The position numbers and the translations under genes are program-made. A DNA stretch of 64,000 nucleotides from Hormiphora californensis (taxonomy: Eukaryota; Ctenophora; Tentaculata; Cydippida; Pleurobrachiidae), in NCBI GenBank assembly GCA_020137815.1, contig CM035357.1, positions 7,262,315 through 7,326,314 of the forward strand. The letters are read 5' to 3'. Under the pieces are notes generated by a model. The model did not search any database. It was not told the DNA's origin and saw only the letters and a list, made by a program, of their open reading frames with translations. Position 1 is the first letter of the stretch; every line of letters begins with the position of its first letter. Positions 1 through 48,636 of the stretch are shown in pieces.

Positions 1-412
1 TATAAATGGCATCTAGTAATTATTCCAATCCCGTATTTCTCAAAACATACTTTTAGCCCAGTGAAGCGGCTGGTCCGGAATCATCAATTCTGTAATACAC
101 GGTCCTATTTAATAGAGTGAAACAGGCAATTTAAAGAGATCAAAGAGGACCGTGTTTAAGTAGGAGTAAGGGACAAAACACTGTATATTCTTGTTTATAA
201 CTGTATTATTATAATTGTCAGACTTGTTTTACATTTTCCACTCAAAATATCATTTTGTCTCGTGTCCTTTCATCCACAATATCCCGACCTGTCAGACGCC
301 AGCTGACCGGTTTTTCACATTCGGAAGACAAACTTCCTCCTCGCCCCAGCTGTGAGACACTGCTTGTCAGCGCCCCATTTAGCGCGGTGCGCGCGCCATA
401 AACCTACCCTCC
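1..412. other. AT-rich flank with no recognised feature
   Basis: I see no exon, RNA gene or clear repeat here. A GC-rich patch (GCGCGGTGCGCGCGCC) lies near 380-396. The stretch follows the DDX20 3' end, so it is probably downstream flank. Confidence 0.3.
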
Positions 413-824
413 ATGTCGCCGCGCGTGCCACGAACAAACACGGGAGTGCGCCTGCAATGGCACACAGTTGTTGTTACACGAATTACAAATAGGGCACACA
501 CTCAGCCTGGTTATAACACTCTCATCACGACTCCCAAGCCTTCTCCCATGCAGCACTCCACGAGTCCTGGTGGGGCGGTGGCCGGTGGAAATGAGGAGGG
601 GGATGGTGGGGGTGGGTCTCAGGAGCTGAGGAGAAGGACCGGGGGAAGGGATCGTGCTGGGGGAATGCGGGGGATTTACAGTTGGCGCAGAGAGGTGGTG
701 GGGGTGGTGGATGGGGGTAGTAATGTAGTGGAGGGGGCATGGGAGGGGGAGGGATATGGCCACCAATACCCCGGATAGTATGGGTTATATGGGAGAGGTA
801 TAGGAGAATACTCCGGAGTCCTTA
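413..824 (-). other. 3' region of DDX20, possibly extra proline/tyrosine-rich coding
   Basis: Downstream of the stop at 825 the minus strand keeps protein-like content in two other frames. One runs through about 864-676 and includes YNPYYPGYWWPYP. The next runs through about 740-525 and ends in WSAAWEKAWES. Gemin3 C-termini are rich in Tyr and Trp, so one or two indels or an unrecognised splice could extend the protein. It could also be a G-rich 3' UTR whose complement is proline-rich by composition. Confidence 0.3.
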
Positions 825-29692
<28,868 letters not shown>

Positions 29693-30280
29693 GTGGGAAA
29701 CACGTGTTGGGTACTGTCTTGTGACGTCACTATTTAGACTACATCACTTGCCATTGAGAGCTATATTGTGTGGGGAAATATATTAGGGATTAGGAATTAG
29801 GGATTTATTAGGTCCATGACTCAGGGTTATGTTCATGATCATGTACTGTCATGTCACGCCTGTGCATTTCCCTGTAGAATGATCATTGATTCATACAAAT
29901 TGCAGAAGATCAGATATCATGACATCATTTTGTCAACTCTATATTCTAGCATACCTAAACAAGTTTAAAATCTCAATTGAACTTTAAAAACACGTCAATT
30001 TCAATGTTTATGAGATTGTAAATAAATTAACCTAAATAAAAAGATTCTTTGTACCAAGAATGCGATGAATATATTCAACATTACTCACAACTTACAGAGA
30101 TTTATCACTCCGGTTGGGCTCCGGTTATAGCATATTTAATTCTATTCGCGTCCAATGATGCTGCTTCTAAAAATATATTTCCACAGGGTCCCATCATCTT
30201 ATCAGCTCTCGGAGGATGCCAAAATATGTTATACTGAAAAGTGAAATTAGAGACGAGAGAATATTCCACACAACTCTTTG
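29693..30280. other. spacer between DDX20 and ADAT3
   Basis: 588 bp between the ADAT3 stop and the DDX20 start, both on the minus strand. It must hold the ADAT3 3' end and the DDX20 promoter; a TTTATT (AATAAA on the minus strand) occurs near 29,803. No other feature is seen. Confidence 0.4.
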
Positions 30281-31123
30281 TCATGAATCATGATCCAACT
30301 CAACTTTATACACCTCAAAATGATGGTTGAGTGCTTTAATATCTTGAAGTTTAGCACTTATAATACCACCAAAGTCATCTCTATCTTGATTAAAATAAAG
30401 TCTCCTAACCCTACTATGAACAAGAGCCATGGCGCACATGATACATGGTTCCCTTGCCATTACAACATCAAACCCTCTGCACAAGTAATCCCCTTCACTC
30501 AACTTCCGCTTTAGAGTTTTTACTTGGGTCTTAGCAACAGTTGAAATAGCCACAAACGCCGCGTGACGGAGTGTCTCAAATGGATGTTCAGTTTCCATGG
30601 CAATTTCAGTATTCCGCACTGGATCAACTATCATAGTACAGTTCCTGTTAGTTTCCCTCAACTTCTGGACAACTTCACCCATTCTCTTGCAGATTAGATC
30701 CCTTTCTGTATCACTGAAAACAGTCCCATTTAACCGTGACTCCAGCTCTTGGTTTGGATGGAAACTAACGGGCCAGGGGCAGGAATCACGCTGAGCAGTT
30801 GTCACGGGAACACTAGCAGGAAGGGTAACACTGGTGATCATATTACGTGACAGGTCAGTCACGTGACTACCAATAACATGAGTGACAACACTCAAAACAT
30901 CCTCTGTTCCCAGCTGACTGTCTTTACAAAGGAGGAGCAGACACTGACCATCTCTAACAACCACTCTTTTGAATGATGGTAGAGGGAAGTGTTTGGAGAC
31001 TAGTGCCACTAGTTTACTAAGGAGTTTCTTGTCAGTGATCTGGAGGGCCCACCCTGGTTCTGTTGGGGGCGTGGTGGTAGTGATAGAGGGAGGTAACAAT
31101 GCTTCTATCTTCATTTCTAGCAA
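30281..31123 (-). CDS. ADAT3: tRNA adenosine deaminase subunit ADAT3
   Basis: Non-catalytic partner of ADAT2 in the deaminase that converts A34 to inosine in tRNA anticodons. It is a single 280-residue exon. The cytidine/deoxycytidylate deaminase fold lies in the last 110 residues. The zinc-binding His sits in LRHAAFVAI (H187) and the PCxxC in EPCIMCAMALVHSRVRRLYF (C227, C230). The catalytic Glu of HAE is replaced: human ADAT3 has HAV, here it is HAA, so the subunit should be inactive by itself. The N-terminal half (about 1-120) matches the tRNA-binding half of ADAT3 in position and length. The start at 31123 is the first in-frame Met. Its stop lies 588 bp from the DDX20 start on the same strand. 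Confidence 0.93.
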   Translation of the reverse strand: MLEMKIEALLPPSITTTTPPTEPGWALQITDKKLLSKLVALVSKHFPLPSFKRVVVRDGQCLLLLCKDSQLGTEDVLSVVTHVIGSHVTDLSRNMITSVTLPASVPVTTAQRDSCPWPVSFHPNQELESRLNGTVFSDTERDLICKRMGEVVQKLRETNRNCTMIVDPVRNTEIAMETEHPFETLRHAAFVAISTVAKTQVKTLKRKLSEGDYLCRGFDVVMAREPCIMCAMALVHSRVRRLYFNQDRDDFGGIISAKLQDIKALNHHFEVYKVELDHDS

Positions 31124-31499
31124 AGATAAGGAGTAAGTACTTTGAGTCAGGTATGGAACAAGATGTTAGAGGTGGAATTATACATAGAGAAACAAGATTT
31201 AAGTTAAACGAGTTAAACAACGCATTACGATTGCATCAACAAGATGATGATTGATGCAGAATGGTTCCAAGAAATGACAATGAACAGCAGCTACCAACTA
31301 AATATGGCAAGAATGAATTATGAGGGTCACAATACGACAAATTGTGAACAATTGACTGACTCCTCTTCTAACCCGTTACATTGCACATGAATTGTAGAAA
31401 GAAAGAAGCAAGAATTTTAGATATCAATAACCTTGAAGTATCAAGTGTAGTATAACACAGATGCAATAAACAACTTCTTACTTCTGAAAACTACTACCT

Positions 31500-32170
31500 C
31501 TAAACAGTAAAGTGTTTGCCCCTCTCAGTTGTATCACTATGAACCCTCCTACCTATTACACACCCTACCCAATACAACACTTGATACAGCCCCATTATAG
31601 ACACACAAAACACACCTCTATACAACAGTGACAGTTTCTCTAATATCGGGTAAACCCAGTGGCCATCAGCCCAGTATATAACATGTACCCAAACTAGGTA
31701 ACCCCTGAAAAGAGAACGGGAGAGATTCTCCGAGGGTTGCCAGGGGAACGAGGTATGATCAGGAGTTCAGTTACTGTCCAAACGATAACAAATGTGTGTT
31801 TCATGTTATTGAACCAGGGAGTTTCTGTATACACCGCTGTTGGGGAGATAACAAGGGCTGGATCAATGCTGTAGAGTCCCCAGTACATAACAGCCACGAA
31901 GAGGGAGAGGGGGAGGACTACAACGCTGAATATGTAATCTCGGATCAGGGTTGAGGGGTATTGTTGGGGAAGGGTAACCATCGTTACAACTCCACAATGT
32001 GAGGTAGTAGCAGAGTTGTATCATTGCATTCCAATGTGTCAAATACTTGCCAATCGCCTCCGAAACCAATACCAGATGCGACCTCCATGGGATATAGAAA
32101 CCTGTATAGCAGGACATAACAGTGGTATATGAAAGAGGGCTCTGTAGAAAGTCGTCTCCTTTGATGCCAT
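31500..32170 (-). pseudogene. AIG1/ADTRP (FAR-17a) family membrane hydrolase, frame-broken
   Basis: AIG1 and ADTRP are multipass membrane hydrolases of fatty-acid esters of hydroxy fatty acids. Family blocks appear in the right order but in different frames: MASKETTFYRA, then FIYHCYVLLYRFLYPME...FGGDW, then KYLTHWNAMIQLCYYLTLW, then LIRDYIFSVVVLPLSLFVAV with MYWGLYSIDPALV and NNMKHTFVI, and finally YLVWVHVIYWADGHWVYPIL to a stop at 31,500. Frame changes lie near 32,137, 32,057, 31,992 and 31,700. The first three are too close together for introns and each fits one extra base. Either the gene is decaying or the sequence contains indel errors. The conserved Thr/His pair region (MKHTF) is intact. 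Confidence 0.75.
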
Positions 32171-32518
32171 GTTAGCTAAGATGTAGATAATGTGTTAGAG
32201 TTAGTTATTGGGGTGCTGGTATGTATAAACGGATATTTAGGGAAAACAAAACTTAAAATAACCAACATTATGACATATAATTACAAATCATTATGACATA
32301 TAACTACAAATCACAGATGATACAAACAGTCTGCATGCACACACACACAGTGATCTCACTAAGTTTAACAGTCAGAAAGACCACACACAGGCACACAGTC
32401 CACAGACGAACACACAGGCACACACAGACAGACACTGGACACACAAAACACTTTATACAACTCCCAACTATCACTCAAACTGTTCCAGTAAACAAGTAAC
32501 AACTCTCTCCCCTGAGAT

Positions 32519-33946
32519 TCACTCGAATTGTTCCATTAAATACTCCAACAAATGGTATTGAGGGGCATCCTCTTCCTCAACTTGTTCAGCGTACCCAATC
32601 ACAGCCTCCATTAGCTTCCCCACCGTCACCTTATTCTTCAACAACACCTTCAGCCACCCTATCCATGAACATAGCAGTGTCCTCCCCGAATGTGTAGTAT
32701 AGCAAGGGCCGCCCTGTTTCAGCTAGCTACAGCCCACTGCAACATACTCTTCAACTGGATGTGTCCCTCCAAATGCTCCACAACCCCAGTTCCCACTAGA
32801 TACCGGAGCCCCAGAGGTGGGATGAGGATGGTTGAATGCAGCGTATGCCTTGTTCATTTCCCTCAGCATGCTGGATCGTTTGTACTGGCCCATAGCCCCA
32901 GATTCAGAACGATTTACATTGGCAGCATCCATGGCCACATGAGTGGGTGTAGTTGTAAGAAGAGGGGCATCCCCAGCAAACTGCAAACTCCGACTATACC
33001 CCGTGGAGAGAGAGAACTGCTCAGTTCCAGGTAATTACTTATAGCCTCATTACTTTCCATCATTCCCACACAGGAATATCGTTACCATGAGTTCCGGGTT
33101 AACTGAAAACAAGATCTCCTCCTGTACGGCACCTCTGTTTAACACCCCACCACCAATCCACCTGTTAGGCAAAGTCAACCTCAAGTGCGGTGTGCCCCTG
33201 CATCACTGATAAAGCCTGTTGTGTTGAGGGTTAGAGGTTGGAGGGGTTCATTGCTGGCCTAGCCACTTGATCCATGGTAAGTGGAGAGAGGGAGTGGTAA
33301 CGGTAGATTGTGACCGGTGTGTCAGTCAGATACCGTCCCACTCGACAGCGCTCAAAGTAGTTCATCAGCATACATAACTTGGCTAGATTCTGTGGACATT
33401 TCTGGTTCAGCGAAATGAAAATTCCATCGCAGTTGGTGTATTTTTTCTTTGGAGCCTGCCGTTAGTGTGAAGGGCACACAGAAAGGAACATGCCAGGATT
33501 GAACAACATTGCTCCTTGGTGAGCTCAATTTTCTGTTCTCGCTCGTGCTCCTGTGTGACTAACCAATCCATTGTGGCAGGAAATGTAGACGGTAAATCTA
33601 AAACCTTCTTAACGATAAAAGGTAGAGTATGAGCGAAAAACCAGCCCTTTATTTTGTTAGTAGGCAGTTTCTTGAACATACAACCGCCCCACAGTTCAGA
33701 CGAAGAGGCCCACCCCGAGACATCAGCCGGATCTTGGAAGAAATTTAATAGTCCCTTAAATCGTTCCTCACTTGTCATAGGCTTAACCGCTTTGTATGAT
33801 GATGTTCTGTTAGCGTCCAAGGCTGCCACAAACAATTGCGGTGTCCAATTGGCGGTTTTGGAGAGTGCGTTTTTGACATTTTCCCAGTGTTCAGGCACTC
33901 CATGAGGAAGGGTTAGTCGTATAGCCATTTTGCGGTCGTCATTCAC
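32519..33946 (-). pseudogene. poly(ADP-ribose) glycohydrolase (PARG)-like, intronless and frame-broken
   Basis: PARG hydrolyses poly(ADP-ribose) chains. A helical-domain block (LPFIVKKVLDLPSTFPA, LTKEQCCSILACSFLCAL) starts at 33,946. Then follow LEVDFA, NRWIGGGVLNRGAVQEEILF (the PARG signature with its catalytic Glu pair), GTEQFSLSTGYSRSLQFAGD, THVAMDAANV, MLREMNKAYAAF, SSGNWGCGAFGG and LLYYTFGED, ending in EYLMEQFE at 32,519. The order is perfect over 1.43 kb with no intron. At least seven frame changes are needed (near 33,415, 33,200, 33,170, 33,060-33,030 twice, 32,750, 32,640). A processed or decayed copy is likely; dense indel error is the alternative. Confidence 0.8.
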
Positions 33947-34014
33947 TTTAGCTTTACCTAAACAAAGCTATTCTTTGGCCTGATATGTACAAAGTTACTA
34001 CAAAACAGTCCCAT

Positions 34015-34891
34015 ACGTGTTGGGCAAAAAAATGTCCCCCCTAGACTAGCATAGTTCCAGATATCGTAGAGCTCTAAAATTTTACACAGTTACTCTATGG
34101 GACAAATAAATAAGTTCCACAAAATTTCAGACATTTAGCTCAAAGTTCATTTTTTTTAATCAGAATGAACGTTGTTATTCATTCCAAAAAACATGATTTT
34201 TCGGTCCAGAAGCCAAGCAATTGTCTTTGGCTCTCGATTTTCTTTCAAATGCGACCAAGAAAAGCCAAAACGGACAACCACAAGGCACACAGTGGTCATG
34301 TTTCTGACAGTTAGTCAGGTCATGTGATCCGCACCGAATCGTGAGTTGCTAATCAAGCTTAGTGGGGAAGAATCATGTATCACAGTCGCTATTGAGGGGT
34401 GTGTATCGAAAAAGCGACATGTGATTCGGCAGCACTTGGGTAAAGAGGCCACTTGTTAATGAGCTTCGGATCTCATGACCAATAGTCATCGTCATCTCTT
34501 ATTAGCAGCTGTGATACGTGATTCTCCACCACTAAGCCTGATTAGCAATTCTGAATAAATTACACGATTCGGTGGGGATCACATGACCTGACTAACTGTC
34601 AGAAACATGACCACTGTGTGCCTTGTGGTTGTCTGTTTTGGCTTTTCTTGGTCGCATTTGAAAGAAAATCGAGAGCCAAAGACAATTGCTTGGCTTCTGG
34701 ACCGAAAAATCATGTTTTTTTGGAATGAATAACAATGTTCATTCCGATCAAAAAAATGAACTTTGAGCTAAAAGTCTGAAATTTTGTGGAACTTATTTAT
34801 TTGTCCCATAGAGTAACTGTGTAAAATTTTAGAGCTCTACGATATCTGGAACTATGCTAGTCTAGGGGGGACATTTTTTTGCCCAACACGT
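34015..34891. mobile_element. 877-bp foldback element with ~330-370-bp inverted arms
   Basis: The outer ends are ACGTGTTGGGC and its complement. The arms (34,015-34,343 and 34,563-34,891, extending further inward with small gaps) are nearly identical and separated by about 125 bp. The inner parts contain CACGATTCGG and GATACGTGATTCTCCACCA, the motifs shared with other MITEs in this window. No ORF. No clear target duplication. Confidence 0.85.
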
Positions 34892-35759
34892 TAAACGAAA
34901 ATTTGATTTGTTTTTCGGGCCAAAAAAAGTAATAATTTTTATTCCGATTTTTTGATACTTTTCAATCGCGCGCCGCGCGGCTTAAATTAGCACGACAAAG
35001 TTTTATTAATCGCGCGTTACACATTTGCCATATTTACCAGTGTTCAGAAATTATTCCACTTTACCCGGATGGTAGTAAATGAAAACATGTGATAAGACAA
35101 TATTTCAGTTGGGGTGAATATAAGTTTGACCCATTACAATCTGCAATACAACAAACAGTAAACACAAATAACAGAGAATGATAAGACGACAATACGACAT
35201 ATTGCCAGTGACTTTCAGATTGAAAGTAAATTATACTTTAACCACGCAGTCACAATCAATTCATGTAGTTTTAGTTTGAAGGGTTAACTGAGTGAGTAAA
35301 AACATGTGCGATGGAAAGCTCGTACAGAACAAATCCCAGATATAACATATCTAAAAACTGATTAGCTTCATGATATAATGATTGTCAGACGAAACTTGAC
35401 AGTGATAATGATAGAATAGTGTTGGAGATAAAATTCAACTTGCCCTGCTTATGGCCAGTCATACGTCTACATCTCCTAGCTAAGCTACTACTGTTATAGA
35501 TGTAATGTATTTCCAACACGCAAGAATGTTAATTAGTGTTATAAATTTGTGAAACATTTTCTCTCTCTTTATAAGGAAGGTGAAACTAACTGAACAATTT
35601 ACACTCGAAATAAGTTAGTTGTAATTACAAAGATCTAAAAAGTGGAAATGGAGTTTCCATATCCTAACAAATTCCTACCCTCTCTCTCCCTCCGTACACA
35701 CACACACACTCTCTCTCATCTCTATCCTTAGTCCGATCCTCTCACTGTCACAATGTAAT
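34892..35759. other. spacer downstream of DNAJC25
   Basis: AT-rich sequence between the foldback element and the DNAJC25 stop. I see no exon or RNA gene. A short ACACAC run lies at about 35,696-35,710. Confidence 0.35.
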
Positions 35760-44148
<8,389 letters not shown>

Positions 44149-44310
44149 TCTAGGGACCTAGTTTTGGGGTAGTGAGTTAGAGATGTGTAAAGATATACCA
44201 TCATTCTAGTGAGATGGGACCTAGTTTTGGGTTAGAGGGTTAGATTTGTGAAGATCTCCATCATTCTAGTGAGGGGGACCTAGTTTTGGGGTAGAGGGTT
44301 AGATTCGTTC

Positions 44311-45660
44311 CAGGAAACGACCGAACCGGGTTTTTTTCCACCGAACCGAACCGAACCGAATTTGAAAAACTTTTTTACCGAACCGAACCGAACCGAACCG
44401 AACCGAATTTCGGTAACCGAACCGAACCGAACCATACAAAACTTTTTCTGTATAAATGTTTCTCTAAAAAGTCATGGAGAGCACCGATCAAGGTATTGAG
44501 AATCATTCTCTGAAATTTTATTAACAAATGTTTGAAAAAATTTCAAAGTCAATTTTGTGAAAAAATTTTCAAAGTCAATTTTATCGTAAATTTTCTATGT
44601 CAATTTTTGCGTACGAATCGTGTTTCGAATCGGCAATGCTATACGGGAATGGTATTGCTAATTAGCAGGATTAAACGAACCATGAATCGTGTCTCTCTAA
44701 ATTTCCTAATTAGATTTGATGGGGGATCACGTATCAGCACAATCCATCTCGGACCCACTAATTACCAACATCACTCCCGTTTAGCATTGTCGATTAGAAA
44801 CACGATTCGTATACCATAATTTACTTAAAATATTTTTCACAAAAAAAAATTTCACAAAATTTCAGGTAATGATTCTCAATACCTTGATCGATGCTCTCCA
44901 TGAATTTTTAGAGAAACATTTAATTTTGTGAAAAAACTTTGTAAAATATTTCAAAGTCAATTTCGGGAAAAATTCTATGTCAATTTTGCCGTACGAATCG
45001 TGTTGCGAATCGGTGATGCTATGCGGCAGTGCTCTGGCTAATTAGCAGGATTTATTGAAACATGAATCGTTTCCCCTAAACTTCCTAATTAGATTTGATG
45101 GGGAATCACGTATCAGCATAATCCATCTCGGACCCACTAATTAGCAACATCACTCCCGCTTAGCAATACCGATTCGAAACACGATTCGTACGCAAAAATT
45201 GACATAGAAAATTTTCCATAAAATTGACTTTGAAATATTTTCCAAACTTTCTTACAAAATTTCAGAGAATGATTCTTAACACCTTGATCGGTGCTCTCCA
45301 TGAGTTTTTTTGAAAAAAAAAATTCTGAATTTGTTGACCCTCTCATGAGGGCACGATTCGACGGGAAGTCAGGTATCAAATCAATCCATATCGAACCCGC
45401 TAACTAGCGAAATCATTTCCACATAGCACCACCGATTCGAAATAGGGTTAATACGACGAAATTGACATTGAAATCCATACAATTTTCGTGAAATAATTAA
45501 AAAATTTTGCATGAAAAAGCCCGATTTCTGGGCATTTTTTGACCAAAAAATTCGGTGGTTCGGCCAAAATTTCCTACCGAACCGAACCGAACCGAACCGC
45601 CCAAAAAACACCGAATTTCCGAACCGAACCGAACCGAACCGAATATTCGGTCGCTTCCTG
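44311..45660. mobile_element. 1.35-kb hAT-type MITE with 8-bp target duplication
   Basis: The ends CAGGAAACGACCGAA and TTCGGTCGCTTCCTG are flanked by ATTCGTTC on both sides (44,303-44,310 and 45,661-45,668). An 8-bp duplication plus CAGG ends is hAT-like. Subterminal (CCGAA)n runs lie inside both ends in inverted orientation (about 44,340-44,430 and 45,575-45,643), possible transposase-binding repeats. The interior holds two copies (about 44,613-44,813 and 44,990-45,190) of a palindromic cassette built on CGAATCGTGTTTCGAATCGG. No transposase frame is seen. It lies just upstream of the DNAJC25 start. Confidence 0.85.
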
Positions 45661-46196
45661 ATTCGTTCCATTATAAACTAGCATGTGAAATATCCATAGC
45701 AAGTATCAATCTCTCTTATCAAATCAAATCAAATCAATAGTTCGGCTACATGACAGTGTAAAAGCGTGCTGCACAGTACGTATTCAATGTACATAGTACC
45801 CCCCCCCCCATACGAGAAATTAAATATGATATTTAATAGGAGTTTCGGGGAAGACGAATCACGAGATCAGAGATGTCTCGGTTATCGCGTTATATGTGCC
45901 TCTAAATATGTGCCACTACATGGATAATATCTCAGACAAGCACCATACATATATTGGATATGTCTACAGAAAAATATTCATTCATTCAAGAAGTACTTAA
46001 CTATATTGAATATTTCAATATAAAATGATTATTCACCCTTCGCTGTGAGACTCAAGAGTAGAAATGAACAGACAAAACCTTATTCATAATTTAACTATCA
46101 GCGTATTAATAAACGTAATGCCTTTGCGAATGTCTTGAGATTTATCACTGATCAGGTAGCGTATCTTGGTCTTAATCTTAGATCTTATTAGTGGTA

Positions 46197-47031
46197 CAGT
46201 CGGACCCCGATTTAGTGGCCCCCGATTTAGTGGCACCCCGATTTAGTGGCAGGATTTTTTTCCCCCAAAAATTTTTTCAAATTTTTTTTGTGAAATTTTT
46301 TTGAACATTTTTCAAAGAACCACCAGCCACGTCCGAATCGTGTTTCGAATCAGTGAATCTTATCGCATGTCCTGCTGCTAATTAGACTGTTCGGAACGAA
46401 CCGATACGTGATCCCCATGGGACCATTGAATCACAAGTTCACCATGCGTCAAAATTTCGATTCGATGGGGATCACGTTTCGATTCGTTCCGAACCGTCTA
46501 ATTAGCAGCAGGACATGCGATAAGATGCACCGATTCGAAACAGGATTCGGACGTGGCTGGTATACCTTTAAAAAAATTTTAAAACTTTTTTTTGCAAAAT
46601 TTTACAGTAAGATTGTCAATGCTTTGATCGGTGCTCCCCACAAATTTTGAGAGAAAAAGTTATTTTGAAATTTTGATACTTCCTCACCCGCTTAGGGTGC
46701 CCCAATTCGGCATGGTATCACTTATCGGTTCTTTCGAACCCGCTAATTAGACAGGACATCCAGTAAGCTGCACCGATTCGAAACACAAATCGGACGGGCC
46801 GGTATAACTTAGTTTTTTGAAAAAATTATCTTATAGTTTTCAGAAATGATCATGTCATCAATAAATGAATATTGCATATAACAGTTAGAGGTGTCTTTAG
46901 TATTAGTATAACATTTTGGGCATAAAATAGGTTTTTATGGGCCAAATATGGCTCACCTCGATTTAGTGGCACCCCGATTTAGTGGCAGGATTTTTTTCTC
47001 CCGAGGATGCCACTAAATCGGGGTCCGACTG
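46197..47031. mobile_element. 835-bp pogo/Tigger-like MITE
   Basis: CAGTCGGACCCCGATTTAGTGG and its complement form the ends, with TA on both sides (46,195-46,196 and 47,032-47,033). The interior includes the palindromic cassette (CCGAATCGTGTTTCGAATCA ... CTAATTAG ... TACGTGATCCCCAT and its inverse). No transposase is encoded. Confidence 0.85.
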
Positions 47032-47329
47032 TATAGGTAGGATTTTCTTCACAGCGATATTCCAGTTATGTGGTCCTCATTGGTTTGCTTATTGAGATGA
47101 GCAATAAAATATTGTTTAATGTAACCTGAAATCAATAAAACTTGCGATATAAGAGTTCGTGTGCTGCATCCTTTCTAAATAAGATGTATCAAGGATTGTA
47201 TGTATTGCATGCTATCATTAGAATCCCAATTAGCTGATTATTAACCTGCTAACACCACAAAGTTAAAGCAGACGAAGAAAAGGGCACATGGCTTAACCGA
47301 AAAAAATCTACAAGTTCCAAGTTATCCTT

Positions 47330-47363
47330 CTTGTGTCTGACAATATATATTGTCAGACACAAG
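47330..47363. repeat. 34-bp perfect palindrome
   Basis: CTTGTGTCTGACAATAT is followed immediately by its exact complement. No flanking duplication is obvious. Confidence 0.85.
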
Positions 47364-47542
47364 ATGGATTCCTTGGAAATCATATGATTTGGAATATGTC
47401 GCGAGACGCCTGTCAATCACCAAACCAGCATTTAATTCCGCAGCGGGCAACACAGAATAAAGCTTTAACCATCCATTTAACGAAGCTTCCTTGCTTTTAA
47501 CGAGCGTAAATGCCGTTGTTCAGGTATTGGTTAAGGTACACT

Positions 47543-47995
47543 AGATTACAAGATTACAAGATTACAGATTACAAGATTACAAATAAGTTTTAGTATACAT
47601 AACAAATGAATACAACGCACTCAGCAGAGCTTCCGCGTGATAAAATGATATGCCCTATGTGAGTGAACTACTTCCCCTCAGTGAGCAGGGCAACAAGGGA
47701 GTTATCTCTAGGGCTCGAGTATCCTCTGACAGGTGGAAAGTCTGGTATGGTAGCAAGGAAGTCTCCAAGTGTGACTTTTAGGTTCTCGATTGATGTTGCC
47801 AGCCGTACTTCCTCGGGCATCCTGTTAAAGAGTTGAACCGCTCTAACTCCGAATGATGCATCCCGTAGCGTCTGGACTGATTTCTGTGCCGATGTTATGA
47901 TCAGAGGGACAGTTGCTTTCGGACCGTGGCGATGGTGCCATAACCACCGAGGAATTATATAATGTTTGAGTTTAGAAGTAGGATTCTCGTAATCT
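47543..47995 (-). mobile_element. 3' fragment of another LINE
   Basis: About 110 codons on the minus strand, stop at 47,668, carry the usual LINE C-terminal block: TLRDASFGVRAVQLFNRMPE and FLATIPDFPPVRGY. The 3' side ends in TTGTAATC-type repeats (47,543-47,583 on the plus strand as GATTACAA). The frame is open, but only the end of the element is present. It differs from both other LINEs here. Confidence 0.75.
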
Positions 47996-47999
47996 TGTA

Positions 48000-48634
48000 A
48001 TAAATTTAATGCTGCACCGGTTTATGCTCCTTACAGAGTATGAAAGATTAGGTCGTGTGCGCCAGACGGCGCCACCATCCTCGCCAAATGGCGCCACGTA
48101 GCGAACAAACGGCGCCACACGGTTAGTGGACTGTGAGCAAATAAACTTTGTTGGTAGACGAAAGGCGAGGAAGTAGGAATCATTTTACCAAACTCTAAAT
48201 GAACACTAAACATCATCATCACAAAATAATCATTATTCCGCTTTGTAGCCTCAACTGCTAGAAGAGAACATTGATATTGTGCCCAGACTCGACTCGAGTG
48301 CAAACGCCAGACCGAAGATTTGGACCAGAATATTTTTGTCTTAGTCCAGTCCAATTGAACTAAAATTCTGGCAGAATTAAGTTGTTCCTAGCTTAGCTCA
48401 ACACTGCAGTTCAGTGTTGAAGGACCGCCGTTTTCTGCTCAAACAAAGGTCATTGGTCAAAGGTGGTGAAACTGAAGGCAAAAATAAAAGTTTACCAAAA
48501 ACAAAAATTAATTTTTTTAAAACTTCAAGAACAACAAGCAAAATTAAATTGCGCGGTTCCAGAGCCGCGCAATGCAACAATAAGTATATTTGCGCGCTCC
48601 ATTTCATGACTCAAAAAGTCGGTAGCGACCCCGG
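48000..48634. other. unassigned stretch with three GGCGCCAC sites
   Basis: No gene is supported. GGCGCCAC occurs three times at 48,068, 48,090 and 48,111. A GC-rich hairpin (GCGCGGTTCCAGAGCCGCGC) lies near 48,551-48,571. Confidence 0.4.
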
Positions 48635-48636
48635 TA

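Noticed and set aside
48031-48354. 107-codon minus-strand frame
   Set aside because: No recognisable domain, no splice or neighbour support, and part of it lies over the GGCGCCAC repeats.
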